Source: a bacterium
GTDB lineage: Bacteria; CLD3; SB21
Assembly: GCA_013360215.1 (NCBI GenBank)
Contig: JABWCP010000021.1
Location: forward strand, 1-56,117
DNA length: 56,117 nucleotides
Direction of reading: 5' to 3'
A model generated the notes under the pieces. The model saw nothing but the letters and a program-made list of their open reading frames with translations. It searched no databases and was not told where the DNA came from. Of this stretch, positions 9,667 through 19,939 are shown in pieces. Position numbers and translations under genes: made by a program. Positions within the stretch are counted from its first letter, which is position 1. Each line of letters opens with the position of its first letter.

Positions 9667-10058
9667 GGATTTTCCCTCAGATAAAGTCAAAAACAGAATG
9701 AGATTTGATAAAAGCATGGTAAGGTTAATTTAGGTATGATTTAAAAACAAGAGTAAAGACGGGTCACTTTGAAAAAAACGACATGCGTTATCAAATAGCT
9801 GTATCTCAAAATACAATAAGCGCGTTATTTCAATGCAACTCAAAAGTTTAGTATAGAGCGAGTTTAGAGGATTGTTTGAACTCTTTTCAGTCTTGGCGAT
9901 GTTGTGAAACTAGACTGAAGGTAAGAGATGAAAAAGTGAAAAAATTTTTTTATAAATATTCTTTGACAATCACAGGCTACTATTCTATCTTAGCCGCCAT
10001 TCGGAAATTATGGATTAATAACTGTTTAATTCCACATTTAGAGAAAGTTCGCCACGGG
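9667..10058. other. Divergent intergenic region between receptor gene and ctaB
   Basis: About 390 AT-rich bases separate the outward-facing receptor and ctaB genes. An open frame in line with ctaB extends into it from 9876, but its translation is unlike any CtaB N terminus, so I treat the region as non-coding. It should contain the promoters of both flanking transcripts. One candidate for ctaB is listed separately. Confidence 0.5.
9963..9991 (+). promoter_or_regulatory. Candidate promoter for ctaB
   Basis: TTGACA (9963-9968), a 17-base spacer and TATCTT (9986-9991) match the general -35/-10 pattern, with six of six and four of six consensus bases. The likely transcript start would lie about 60 bases before the ctaB ATG. 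Promoters in Bacteroidota often differ from this consensus, so this is only a candidate. Confidence 0.35.
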
Positions 10059-10922
10059 ATGAAAGAAATCCTGAAATCTTATCTGACACTGACCAAACCG
10101 ACGATTATGTTGCTGGTTGTTTTTACGGGCGCGACGGCATTAATCGTTGAAGGCAGTTTCTTACATGAGCCGGTGAAATTTATTCTCGTACTGGTGGGTT
10201 TGTATTTAACCGGCGGTTGCGCCAACGGACTGAATCAGTTTTTTGAACGCGATATTGATGCAAAAATGGAGCGTACCAAAAGCCGCCGCCCGTTGCCGGG
10301 CGGAATCCTGAGCCCGATGCACGCGCTGATTTTTTGCTCGATTATCGGTATCTCCGGCGTGATTCTCTTCGCCGTGGTTTTCAACTGGCTCACGGCCATC
10401 TTATCTTTAGCGACTATTTTATTTTACAGTTTCTTTTATACCCTTTATCTCAAGCCCAATACGTCACAGAATATCGTTATCGGCGGTGCGGCAGGGGCGA
10501 TGGCCCCGGTCGGTGCATGGGCCGCTGCGACCAATACAATGGCACCGGCGCCGTGGATCATGTTTCTGATCGTGTTTTTTTGGACGCCGCCGCATTTTTG
10601 GGCGTTGGCACTGTTTTGTAAAAACGATTATATCAAAGCCAAATTACCGATGATGCCCGTCGTCAAAGGCGATGACAGTACACTCCGTCAAATGTTTTAT
10701 TATTCTCTCGTGCTGGTAGTTACCACACTGGCTCTTATTTTCTTCAAATCCGGTTGGATTTATGCCGTTACGGCGATTATCCTCGGTTTCTTCTTTGTAA
10801 AAAAAGCGTACGACGCTATGAAATATAAAACTGAAAAAATCATTCGCGGTCTTTTTGGTTATTCCATTGTGTATCTTTTTGCGCTTTTTTTGGCCATGAT
10901 AGTGGACAGTCTCGTCGCTTAA
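10059..10922 (+). CDS. ctaB: Protoheme IX farnesyltransferase (heme O synthase)
   Basis: The 287-residue membrane enzyme transfers a farnesyl group from farnesyl diphosphate to heme b, giving heme O, the precursor of the heme A used by the oxidase encoded downstream. The UbiA-family site is visible as NQFFERDIDAKMERTKSRRP, with the Asp-rich motif that binds Mg-diphosphate and the conserved TKSRRPLP. A second polar loop carries KNDYIKAKLPMMPVV. Seven to nine hydrophobic helices follow the start MKEILKSYLTLTKPTIM, which matches the usual N terminus and justifies the start at 10059. It lies 180 bases ahead of the act operon, and ctaA, the next pathway step, lies at 23.7 kb. Confidence 0.93.
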   Translation: MKEILKSYLTLTKPTIMLLVVFTGATALIVEGSFLHEPVKFILVLVGLYLTGGCANGLNQFFERDIDAKMERTKSRRPLPGGILSPMHALIFCSIIGISGVILFAVVFNWLTAILSLATILFYSFFYTLYLKPNTSQNIVIGGAAGAMAPVGAWAAATNTMAPAPWIMFLIVFFWTPPHFWALALFCKNDYIKAKLPMMPVVKGDDSTLRQMFYYSLVLVVTTLALIFFKSGWIYAVTAIILGFFFVKKAYDAMKYKTEKIIRGLFGYSIVYLFALFLAMIVDSLVA

Positions 10923-10940
10923 GTGACGAACAATCTAGGT

Positions 10941-10964
10941 AATTCTTTGCATTTGTAAAGAATT
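10941..10964 (+). terminator. AT-rich hairpin between ctaB and actA
   Basis: AATTCTTT (10941-10948) and AAAGAATT (10957-10964) form a perfect 8-bp inverted repeat around an 8-nt loop, 19 bases after the ctaB stop. The stem is weak and no clean T-run follows, so it is a poor terminator and could equally be a protein-binding palindrome. Confidence 0.3.
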
Positions 10965-10983
10965 TGTAAAATTGGCTTGCAAG

Positions 10984-11003
10984 TTTAGACATGGCCGTCT
11001 AAA
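10984..11003. promoter_or_regulatory. Perfect inverted repeat upstream of actA (putative operator)
   Basis: TTTAGAC, six bases, then GTCTAAA makes a perfect 7-bp dyad centred about 110 bases before the actA start codon. The symmetry and spacing are those of a dimeric helix-turn-helix regulator site, and an Rrf2-type regulator is one possibility. It stands where control of the whole act-cta operon would act. No cognate regulator gene is adjacent. Confidence 0.45.
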
Positions 11004-11102
11004 TTGCTGTCCCGTGAACCTTAATTGATGTCCCCCGAGTTTGACTGTTAGAAGTTTTTAAGATTATCCACCGTTTAATTATTCATTAATGAGGAGACCT
11101 CA

Positions 11103-11759
11103 GTGGCTCAGATATTCCCAAAAAGGGCAAACAAGACTCCGATTTTAGCTGCCGCCGCTTTGGGATTTTTGGGTATGGCCGTGACCGGTTTTTTCTGGTA
11201 CTACGGTTCGCCTAAATTTACCGATGTAGGCTACAGGCCTGTACAACCTGTTCCGTACAGTCACAAATTGCATGCAGGTGATCTCGGCATGGACTGCCGG
11301 TATTGCCACGTAGGTGTTGAAACCGCCGCGGCTGCCATGGTGCCGCCGACGGCTACGTGTATGAACTGTCACAAACTTGTTCTGCCGCAAAGTGAAAAAC
11401 TTTTGCCCGTGCGAGAGAGTTTTGCCAACAATACGCCGATTCAATGGGTCAAAGTTCACAAGATCCCTGATTATGCGTACTTCAATCACAGCATTCACGT
11501 CAATCGCGGCGTGGGCTGCGAATCCTGTCACGGCAATATCGCGCAGGAAGAAGTGGTCCAGCAGCGTCAACCCCTCAGTATGAGCTGGTGTCTGGACTGC
11601 CATCGTAATCCCGATCAGCATCTCCGCGATCTTCAAAGCGGAGTCAAAGTAACGGATATGAATTGGACCCCGCCGGCCGATCAAGCCAAGTTTGCTGCAC
11701 GTATCAAACAAGAGAAAAAAATTGCACCCCCAGAAGATTGTTCAGGATGTCACCGATGA
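11103..11759 (+). CDS. actA: Alternative complex III subunit A, pentaheme cytochrome c
   Basis: The 218-residue protein has an uncleaved N-terminal membrane anchor (about residues 13-32) and five CXXCH heme sites: CRYCH, CMNCH, CESCH, CLDCH and CSGCH, the last just before the C terminus. Five hemes and the anchor match ActA of alternative complex III, which collects electrons from the iron-sulfur subunit ActB and passes them on towards ActE or the oxidase on the periplasmic side. Translation starts at GTG with GAGGAG six bases upstream. The stop overlaps the actB start (ATGA). It is the first gene of the act-cta operon. Confidence 0.93.
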   Translation: MAQIFPKRANKTPILAAAALGFLGMAVTGFFWYYGSPKFTDVGYRPVQPVPYSHKLHAGDLGMDCRYCHVGVETAAAAMVPPTATCMNCHKLVLPQSEKLLPVRESFANNTPIQWVKVHKIPDYAYFNHSIHVNRGVGCESCHGNIAQEEVVQQRQPLSMSWCLDCHRNPDQHLRDLQSGVKVTDMNWTPPADQAKFAARIKQEKKIAPPEDCSGCHR

Positions 11760-14700
11760 GCCAAAAGACTACACTTACACAAAACGGTAAAGAATACTGG
11801 CGCAGCCTGGATCAGCTCGCCGACACGCCCGAATTTAAAGAATTCGTGCAGCGTGAATTTCCGGAGCAAGCTTCGGAAATGAGTAATCCGGTTACGCGCC
11901 GTACTTTCTTAAGCCTCATGGGCGCTTCGATCGCCCTTGCCGGTCTCGCGGGTTGCCGCCGTCCGGTCGAAAAAATTATTCCTTATGTTATTAAACCCGA
12001 AGAGATCATTCCCGGCGTAGCTGAATATTTCGCCACGGTCATGCCTTTCGGTACCGGCGCCTACGGTGTTGTGGCCAAAAGCCATGAAGGGCGTCCGACC
12101 AAGGTCGAAGGTAATGAAAAACATCCTTCGTCCCTCGGCGCGACCAATGCCTATGCTACGGCTTCCGTACTCAATCTCTATGATCCCGACCGTTCAGCAT
12201 ATGTGCTGAATAAAGGCAATCAGAAATTATGGAATGATTTCGTAGCCGCATGGCGTGAACTTTTTGCGAAGTACACGGCCAATAAGGGCGAAGGTCTCGC
12301 GATCGTATCCGAATCGTTTGCCTCGCCGACGATGGCGCGCTTGCAGGCCGAATTTACGAAGGCATTTCCTAAAGCGACCTGGACTTCTTACGAAGCCGTC
12401 AGCGATGAAAATATCTATGCCGGTATTGAAGGTGTTACAGGTAACAAACTCCAACCGGTGTACAATTACGGTAAGGCCGGTGTGATTCTTTCGCTGGATG
12501 CCGACTTCCTGCATATGGAATCGGATAATATCACCGCATCACGGGGATTTGCCGATGGCCGTCGCATGAAAGACGAAAACGATACGATGAATCGTTTGTA
12601 TGTCGTCGAAAGCATGTTTACCCTCACGGGTGGTATGGCGGATCATCGTCTGCGTCTTCAGAGCCGTCAGATCGGTGCTTTCACCGTTGCATTAGCTAAA
12701 GCTTTGGGCGTAGATACTATGGGTATCAATGCCGACACTTCCGTATTGGATGAAAAAGCCAATGCGTGGATTGCTGCGGTCGCTAAAGATCTGACAAATA
12801 ATAAATCGAAGTCGCTTATTGTCGCAGGTCGTCGTCAGCCGGCTGCCGTGCATGCCCTGGTTTTCGCGATCAATAGTGCACTGGGCAATGTCGGAACGAC
12901 CGTGCAGTATCATGCTGCAAAAGATATGATGATGTCAAACCGTTCCGGTTTAGCCGAACTGACCAAATCCTTGAGCGATGGCAAAGTATCCACCCTCGTC
13001 ATGTTGGGCGGTAATCCGGTGTACAATGCTCCGGCCGATCTCAAGTTTGCGGAGGCGATGAAAAAAGCAGAGCATACCATTCACTTCAACGGCTACGTGG
13101 ATGAAACCGGTTCCAACGGTGTCGAATGGCATATCCCCGCAAGCCACTTCCTCGAAGCATGGGGTGATGTGCGTTCTGCTAACGGTACGGTCAGCGCGAT
13201 TCAGCCTTTGATTGATCCGTTGTATGCAACACATTCTGACATTGAAGTGTTATACTTACTTACCACGGGTAAAGAAGCGCGCGGGTATGATATCGTACGC
13301 GAAACATGGAAAACACTCTTTGCCAAAGGCTTGGATTTTGAGAAAGCATGGCGTTTGGCATTGCATGATGGCGTTGTCGGTGATACGGCTACGGCCCCTG
13401 TAACCGTCAAAATGGACGCTAAAGCCGCGAGCGCATTTGTTGCAAAAAATGCGTTGCCGTCAGGATCTGCGGATGCCAATAACTTAGAAATCGTTTTCTA
13501 TGCATCGTCCGCTACTTTCGACGGTCGTTTTGCTAACAACGGTTGGCTGCAAGAATTGCCGGATCCGGTGACGAAAATCACGTGGGATAATGCGGCCATC
13601 ATGAGCCACAAAACAGCAGAAGCGCTCAAAGTCAAAAATATTCTCGGCGAAGGTAAAAATCACCAGCCGATGATTCGATTGAAATATCAAGGGCAGACGT
13701 TGGAACTTCCCGTATGGGTTCAACCCGGTCATGCGGATTATTCTATCGCTGTCGCTTTAGGATACGGACGCCAATCGGCCGGCCGCGTAGGTAATGGCGT
13801 AGGCGCCGATACGTATGCACTGCGCACATCCGCCGCCATGGATTTTGATCTCGGCTTGACAGCGGAGAAACTGTCCAAAACGTATTTGATCGCAACCGTG
13901 CAGGATCACGGTGGATTTGATACGGACGCGCTTGCTGATAATGAAATTCAACGTCGTATCCCGACCATTATCCGGGAAGCGACGATCGAAGAGTACAAAA
14001 AAGATCCGAATTTTATTACCAGCGGTCGTACGCCCGGTGAAAAAGAATTGTACGGAAAAGACGGCAAGCCGATTTCGATCATGAATATGCACGAATATGG
14101 CCCGGAACGATTTGAAAAAGGCGAGTGGAATAAAAAATATCAATGGGGTATGTCCATTGACCTCAATGCCTGCACGGGTTGTAACGCGTGTATGATCGCT
14201 TGCCAAAGCGAAAACAATATTCCCGTTGTCGGTAAGGAAGAAGTGGCCAAGGGCCGCGAAATGCACTGGATTCGATTGGATCGTTACTATATCGGTAAAG
14301 ATGTGAACGAACCGGAAATGCAGTTCCAGCCGATCGCTTGCCAGCACTGCGAAACCGCGCCGTGCGAACAGGTATGCCCTGTCGCTGCGACAGTACACGA
14401 TAGCGAAGGTCTCAACGTAATGGTGTACAACCGTTGTGTCGGAACCCGATATTGCGCCAATAACTGTCCCTACAAAGTACGTCGTTTCAATTTCCTCGAA
14501 TTTCATGCCGGTACGTCCGGATTTATGGAATCGAAACCGATCGAATCCCTCAAATTGGGCAAAAACCCCGATGTGACGGTGCGTATGCGCGGTGTGATGG
14601 AAAAATGTACGTATTGCGTGCAGCGTATCAGCGGTGCCCGTATCGCGGCGAAGAAAGAAGACCGCGATATCCGCGACGGCGAAGTCGTTACGGCATGCCA

Positions 14701-14881
14701 GCAAAGCTGCCCGACGGGAGCCATCGTTTTTGGCAATATCAACGATCCCGAAAGCAAGGTGTCTAAGATGAAAGCCATGAACCGCAAATATGAAGTGTTG
14801 GCCGAACTCAATGTTCGTCCGCGCACGAGCTTCCTGGCGAAGCTGAAAAATCCGAATCCGGAATTAACAAAAAACGCTTAA
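11756..14881 (+). CDS. actB: Alternative complex III subunit B, molybdopterin-like/iron-sulfur fusion
   Basis: The 1041-residue protein fuses a molybdopterin-oxidoreductase-like half (about residues 60-750) to a ferredoxin-like half (about 790-1000). A twin-arginine signal ([10 protein letters not shown]) ends at AGLAGC, so the Cys may be lipidated. The C-terminal half has the Cys clusters [37 protein letters not shown] and CTYC...[10 protein letters not shown], enough for several FeS clusters. In characterised complexes the N-terminal half carries no molybdenum cofactor. I chose the ATG at 11756 because it overlaps the actA stop by four bases and has AGGATG upstream; an in-frame start further upstream lies inside actA. 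ActB takes electrons from quinol at ActC. Confidence 0.94.
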   Translation: MSQKTTLTQNGKEYWRSLDQLADTPEFKEFVQREFPEQASEMSNPVTRRTFLSLMGASIALAGLAGCRRPVEKIIPYVIKPEEIIPGVAEYFATVMPFGTGAYGVVAKSHEGRPTKVEGNEKHPSSLGATNAYATASVLNLYDPDRSAYVLNKGNQKLWNDFVAAWRELFAKYTANKGEGLAIVSESFASPTMARLQAEFTKAFPKATWTSYEAVSDENIYAGIEGVTGNKLQPVYNYGKAGVILSLDADFLHMESDNITASRGFADGRRMKDENDTMNRLYVVESMFTLTGGMADHRLRLQSRQIGAFTVALAKALGVDTMGINADTSVLDEKANAWIAAVAKDLTNNKSKSLIVAGRRQPAAVHALVFAINSALGNVGTTVQYHAAKDMMMSNRSGLAELTKSLSDGKVSTLVMLGGNPVYNAPADLKFAEAMKKAEHTIHFNGYVDETGSNGVEWHIPASHFLEAWGDVRSANGTVSAIQPLIDPLYATHSDIEVLYLLTTGKEARGYDIVRETWKTLFAKGLDFEKAWRLALHDGVVGDTATAPVTVKMDAKAASAFVAKNALPSGSADANNLEIVFYASSATFDGRFANNGWLQELPDPVTKITWDNAAIMSHKTAEALKVKNILGEGKNHQPMIRLKYQGQTLELPVWVQPGHADYSIAVALGYGRQSAGRVGNGVGADTYALRTSAAMDFDLGLTAEKLSKTYLIATVQDHGGFDTDALADNEIQRRIPTIIREATIEEYKKDPNFITSGRTPGEKELYGKDGKPISIMNMHEYGPERFEKGEWNKKYQWGMSIDLNACTGCNACMIACQSENNIPVVGKEEVAKGREMHWIRLDRYYIGKDVNEPEMQFQPIACQHCETAPCEQVCPVAATVHDSEGLNVMVYNRCVGTRYCANNCPYKVRRFNFLEFHAGTSGFMESKPIESLKLGKNPDVTVRMRGVMEKCTYCVQRISGARIAAKKEDRDIRDGEVVTACQQSCPTGAIVFGNINDPESKVSKMKAMNRKYEVLAELNVRPRTSFLAKLKNPNPELTKNA

Positions 14882-14900
14882 CTATAAAACGAGTACCGCT

Positions 14901-16280
<1,380 letters not shown>

Positions 16281-16293
16281 TCGGGATACGAAT

Positions 16294-16845
16294 ATGAGTG
16301 CATCAAAAGAAAAACAAACAGATGAAGTCGCAATCGTTTTGGCCGAATTTGACGGCCCGGCGACATTGATCGAAGCTGCCAAAAAAATGCGGGACGCCGG
16401 ATATAAAGCGTTTGACTGCCATTCACCGTTCCCGGTGCACGGCATGGATCAGGCGATGGGTTTAGCGCGTTCCCCTTTGGCTAAAATATGTTTCGTCATC
16501 GCGATGAGCGCCGTACTCGGTATGGCGTACTTCACATATTGGCTCAGCTTTGATTACAAATTGGTTATTTCCGGCAAACCGCTATTCAGCTATGTTGCGT
16601 ACGTCCCTCCGGTATATGCGGTCGGCATTTTGACATGCGCATTGACGGCGGTAGTCGGCATGATGGTACTCAATGGTCTTCCGCAGCCGTACCATCCGCT
16701 GTTTAATTCGGATAATTTTGCTCGCGTTACGCAAGATGGGTTCTTTGTAAGCGTGGAATCCACCGATCCGCAGTATGACGAGGCCAAAGTCAAATCCCTT
16801 CTGGCGTCGCTTGGCGGCACCAATGTGGAAGTTGTCAAAGGATAA
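16294..16845 (+). CDS. actD: Alternative complex III subunit D (DUF3341)
   Basis: The 183-residue protein is a DUF3341 member. A cytoplasmic N-terminal ferredoxin-like fold (VAIVLAEFDGPATLIEAAKK, YKAFDCHSPFPVHGMDQAMG) precedes two transmembrane helices at about residues 65-85 and 100-120. A short C-terminal domain follows with PYHPLFN and DGFFVSVESTDP. ActD has no cofactor in known complexes and holds the membrane part together. The ATG at 16294 fits the family N terminus and lies 13 bases after actC; an earlier in-frame ATG would begin inside actC. Confidence 0.92.
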   Translation: MSASKEKQTDEVAIVLAEFDGPATLIEAAKKMRDAGYKAFDCHSPFPVHGMDQAMGLARSPLAKICFVIAMSAVLGMAYFTYWLSFDYKLVISGKPLFSYVAYVPPVYAVGILTCALTAVVGMMVLNGLPQPYHPLFNSDNFARVTQDGFFVSVESTDPQYDEAKVKSLLASLGGTNVEVVKG

Positions 16846-16870
16846 TTCAAACATCTTAACTATAGTGTCT

Positions 16871-17479
16871 ATGAAATCTTCAAAAATTTGGTCCACGACG
16901 GTGATTGTAGCGGTGATGGCGCTGAGTGCTTGCCAGGGTCGTCCCTCGGAAGAACCGCCTATTCACTTGAACCCCAACATGGACAGTCAGCCTAAATACA
17001 AGGCGCAGTCTAAGAGTGATTTTTTTGCCGACGGCATGTCTATGCGTACGCCGCCGGAAGGAACGGTCGCTCGCGGGCAACTGCGTGAAGACGCCGCTTA
17101 CTATATGGGGCGCGACGAAAAAGGAAACCTTGTCAAAGAAAATCCGGTGCCGGTGACGATGGCGTTGCTTCATCGCGGTCAAGAACGTTTTAATATTTAT
17201 TGTTCGCCGTGTCATGGTCAGACCGGATTGGGCAACGGGATCGTCGTACAGCGGGGTATGTTACCGCCGCCTAATTTTCACGATGAACGGTTACTCAAAG
17301 TCGAAGACGGTCATTTTTTTGATGTCATGACCAACGGTATCCGTAACATGTCTTCCTACAAAAGCCAAGTACCGGTAGCGGATCGCTGGGCTATCACGGC
17401 CTATATCCGTGCCCTCCAGCGTACGCATACGGCGTCTCTGGAAGATGTTCCACAAGAAAAACGTAAGGACTTGAAGTAA
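16871..17479 (+). CDS. actE: Alternative complex III subunit E, monoheme cytochrome c lipoprotein
   Basis: The 202-residue protein has a lipoprotein signal peptide with lipobox ALSAC (Cys18), so it is anchored to the periplasmic face by lipid. A single class I heme site, CSPCH, sits at about residue 116 with the usual aromatic residues before it (RFNIYCSPCHGQTG). The distal Met ligand is probably in IRNMSSYKSQ. ActE is the likely electron exit point to the caa3 oxidase encoded downstream. The start at 16871 gives a proper signal peptide; the reading frame extends further upstream into actD. Confidence 0.93.
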   Translation: MKSSKIWSTTVIVAVMALSACQGRPSEEPPIHLNPNMDSQPKYKAQSKSDFFADGMSMRTPPEGTVARGQLREDAAYYMGRDEKGNLVKENPVPVTMALLHRGQERFNIYCSPCHGQTGLGNGIVVQRGMLPPPNFHDERLLKVEDGHFFDVMTNGIRNMSSYKSQVPVADRWAITAYIRALQRTHTASLEDVPQEKRKDLK

Positions 17480-17483
17480 ACTT

Positions 17484-18677
17484 ATGAAACTGAATACTGA
17501 AACCTTTCGTCTGGAAGACGCCGGTTCATTCGGTAAAAAAGCGCTTATGGCCGGTATTGTCGGTCTTTTGATCAGCGTTGCCGGATATTTTGTGAATGCC
17601 GATCAATTCTGGCGTTCCTACCTCACGGCTTTTACTTTCTGGGCATCCATCGGTCTTGGCGGCATGTTCTTCGTATTGGTCAAGCATTTGGCCGGTGCGG
17701 AGTGGAGTGTGGTGTTAAGGCGCCTGGCCGAAAACTTCATGATCACTTTGCCGATCATGTTTGTATTTTTTCTCCCCATTTTATTCGGCAGTCATCATTT
17801 GTATGAATGGACACATACCGAAGTGGTCGCTAAAGATCCGATTCTGAGTGCCAAATCCGGTTATTTGAATATGACGTTTTTTACGATCCGTACGGTGCTG
17901 TATTTTGCAATATGGACGATTTTTGGCCGTATGCTCTACAAGATGTCAATCGGACAGGATGGCGGCGATCAATCAAAAAATAACCGCATGCGCCAACTCA
18001 GCGCGCCCGGTATGATATTGTTTGCCTTCTCGATTACGTATGCATCATTTGACTGGATCATGTCATTGCAACCGCATTGGTTTTCAACGATTTTTGGCGT
18101 GTGGTATTTTGCCGGCAGCTTGCTCAATTTTCTTGCCATGCTGGTATTGATCGCCATTTATCTGCGCAAACGTGGTGTGCTTGATAATGTGATTTCGATA
18201 GATCACTTCCACGATCTCGGAAAACTTCAATTCGCTTTTACTATTTTCTGGGCTTACATCGCATTTTCTCAGTTTTTCCTGATTTGGTATGCCAATGTAC
18301 CTGAAGAAACGATTTTCTTCCTCAAGCGTTGGGAAGGCTCCTGGATGTACGTCAGTATCGGATTACTGGTTTGCCACTTGATGATTCCATTCATTTTACT
18401 CATTCCGCGTGCGAATAAACGCAATCTTACGATTATGAAGTTTGTTGCGATTTGGTTTTTATTTATGCACTGGGTGGATCTGTATTGGAATATTTTCCCG
18501 ACGTGGCATGATGCCCATCACGGTGTAGTAATGTCCGGTTTATGGGTAGATGCGGCGACAATTTTGGGTATCGGCGGTATATTCCTTTGGTACTTTTGGA
18601 TGCTGCTGGGCAAACAAGCATTAGCCGCTCACAAAGATCCGAGTTTCGAAAAATCTATGCATCACGTTAATCTTTAA
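17484..18677 (+). CDS. actF: Alternative complex III subunit F, second NrfD-type membrane protein
   Basis: The 397-residue protein has about ten transmembrane helices and is the shorter NrfD-like subunit, an ActC homologue. Recognisable segments are FGSHHLYEWTH, YLNMTFFTIRTVLYF, ASFDWIMSLQPHWFSTIFG and FHDLGKLQFAFTIFWAYIAF. ActF pairs with ActC in the membrane and has been proposed to help in proton movement. It begins four bases after actE and is followed 16 bases later by a small membrane protein gene. Confidence 0.93.
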   Translation: MKLNTETFRLEDAGSFGKKALMAGIVGLLISVAGYFVNADQFWRSYLTAFTFWASIGLGGMFFVLVKHLAGAEWSVVLRRLAENFMITLPIMFVFFLPILFGSHHLYEWTHTEVVAKDPILSAKSGYLNMTFFTIRTVLYFAIWTIFGRMLYKMSIGQDGGDQSKNNRMRQLSAPGMILFAFSITYASFDWIMSLQPHWFSTIFGVWYFAGSLLNFLAMLVLIAIYLRKRGVLDNVISIDHFHDLGKLQFAFTIFWAYIAFSQFFLIWYANVPEETIFFLKRWEGSWMYVSIGLLVCHLMIPFILLIPRANKRNLTIMKFVAIWFLFMHWVDLYWNIFPTWHDAHHGVVMSGLWVDAATILGIGGIFLWYFWMLLGKQALAAHKDPSFEKSMHHVNL

Positions 18678-18693
18678 TCTGAGGATACGGGCG

Positions 18694-19059
18694 ATGAGTG
18701 AAAATACACAAGAACAAATCCATCCCGAAGATGGCTATGAGAAGTCCGATGTCAATGCGCGTGCTATTTTGGTATCTACATTGGTCGGCATCATTTTGAT
18801 CGTCGCGTCGCTGGTGCTGGTTGATGAATATTTTATTCAAGGACGCGAACAGTTTTATACCGAAGCGGTTCTCAAACCGGAATCGGCTCCTCTGCGTGAC
18901 CTACGTACCAAAGAAGCGGAATTTCTCAACGGATATGCAGTGATTGATGCCAAAAAAGGTGTTTATCAAATACCGATAACCGTCGCAATGGAACGTTTGG
19001 CCGCGGAAGCTTTCGAGAAAACGCAGACCAAAAAAGACGGTAAAACTTCCAAAAAATAA
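18694..19059 (+). CDS. Small single-span membrane protein of the act operon (ActH-like)
   Basis: This 121-residue protein has an acidic cytoplasmic start, one transmembrane helix at about residues 25-45 (ARAILVSTLVGIILIVASLV), a periplasmic part with the pattern LRTKEAEFLNGYAVIDAKKG, then VYQIPITVAMERLAAE, and a Lys-rich tail. Proteins with this 'IPI..AM' pattern recur between act and oxidase genes in Bacteroidota and relatives and may be accessory subunits of the supercomplex. I infer the role from position. GAGG lies upstream of the ATG. Confidence 0.7.
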   Translation: MSENTQEQIHPEDGYEKSDVNARAILVSTLVGIILIVASLVLVDEYFIQGREQFYTEAVLKPESAPLRDLRTKEAEFLNGYAVIDAKKGVYQIPITVAMERLAAEAFEKTQTKKDGKTSKK

Positions 19060-19081
19060 AGTCTGATCTGAAAGAATTTTC

Positions 19082-19900
19082 ATGCGATTACGATCGCTAC
19101 TTTGTATAACTGTTCTTTTACAATATGTATGTTCTACGCTGGACGCGCAGGTGATTCTGGAAAAGAATCAGGATCCCGAATTGCAAAAAATAGATGTGAT
19201 CGAACATCTGGGGGATACCGTCCCGATGAATTTGCAATTTAAAGATGAGCACGGAACGATAGTGCAATTGTCGGACTACTTCGAAAAAGGTAAACCGATC
19301 GTTCTTACGATGGCTTATTATCGCTGTCCGATGTTATGTACGATGGTGCTCAACGCGAAAGCCGAGGCCGTCAAACAATTAGCATGGTTACCCGGGCGTG
19401 AATTTCAAATGCTAACCGTAAGCATAGATCCCAATGAAACACCGGTACTGGCGTCGAATAAAAAAGACACCTACCTGAAGTTTCTTGATAAGCCCGGCAT
19501 TCAGGATGGCTGGCATTTTTTGGTCGGCGATTCGTCGCAGTCCAAAGCATTGGCGGATGCACTGGGGTTCAAATATTTTTACGATGAAAATCGGAAAGAA
19601 TATGCACATCCGGCGGTAGTCTTTGTGATCACCGAAAAAGGCATAGTTTCCCGTTATTTGTATGGGATACGATTCGCTGAGCGCGATATGCGATTGGCGC
19701 TGATGGAAGCGTCCGAAGGAAAAATAGGAAGTACGATTGACCGCATCATCATGTACTGTTTCCATTATGACCCAAATGCCAAAGGTTATGTGGTCATGGC
19801 AACAAATGTGATGAAGTTAGGCGGGTTGGTCACGCTGGTCGTGTTGGGTGTTTTTTTAACGGTGATGTGGCGTCGCGATAAAACACGAAGTATTCAATAA
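19082..19900 (+). CDS. SCO1/SenC-type copper chaperone with C-terminal membrane anchor
   Basis: The 272-residue protein has a signal peptide, a thioredoxin-like SCO domain (about residues 45-215) and a C-terminal transmembrane helix (VTLVVLGVFLTVMW). The copper site is visible as YYRCPMLCTMVL (CXXXC) and the distal His in EYAHPAVVF. SCO proteins load or reduce the CuA centre of oxidase subunit II, which is the very next gene. A long insert after the His (MEASEGKIGSTIDRIIMY) is typical of the act-linked subgroup. It lies 22 bases after the small membrane protein gene and 39 bases before ctaC. Confidence 0.9.
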   Translation: MRLRSLLCITVLLQYVCSTLDAQVILEKNQDPELQKIDVIEHLGDTVPMNLQFKDEHGTIVQLSDYFEKGKPIVLTMAYYRCPMLCTMVLNAKAEAVKQLAWLPGREFQMLTVSIDPNETPVLASNKKDTYLKFLDKPGIQDGWHFLVGDSSQSKALADALGFKYFYDENRKEYAHPAVVFVITEKGIVSRYLYGIRFAERDMRLALMEASEGKIGSTIDRIIMYCFHYDPNAKGYVVMATNVMKLGGLVTLVVLGVFLTVMWRRDKTRSIQ

Positions 19901-19939
19901 ATTTTAATATAAATCCTATAATTAAAGGAAAACGATCGT

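Noticed and set aside
9876-10058. A 61-residue N-terminal extension of CtaB
   Set aside because: The residues do not match CtaB, a promoter-like TTGACA/TATCTT pair lies inside, and the family N terminus starts at 10059.
13757-14704. A 315-codon open frame on the minus strand
   Set aside because: It lies wholly inside actB, whose cysteine clusters are unmistakable on the plus strand. Its translation has no domain signs, and it is the antisense shadow of a well-coded gene.
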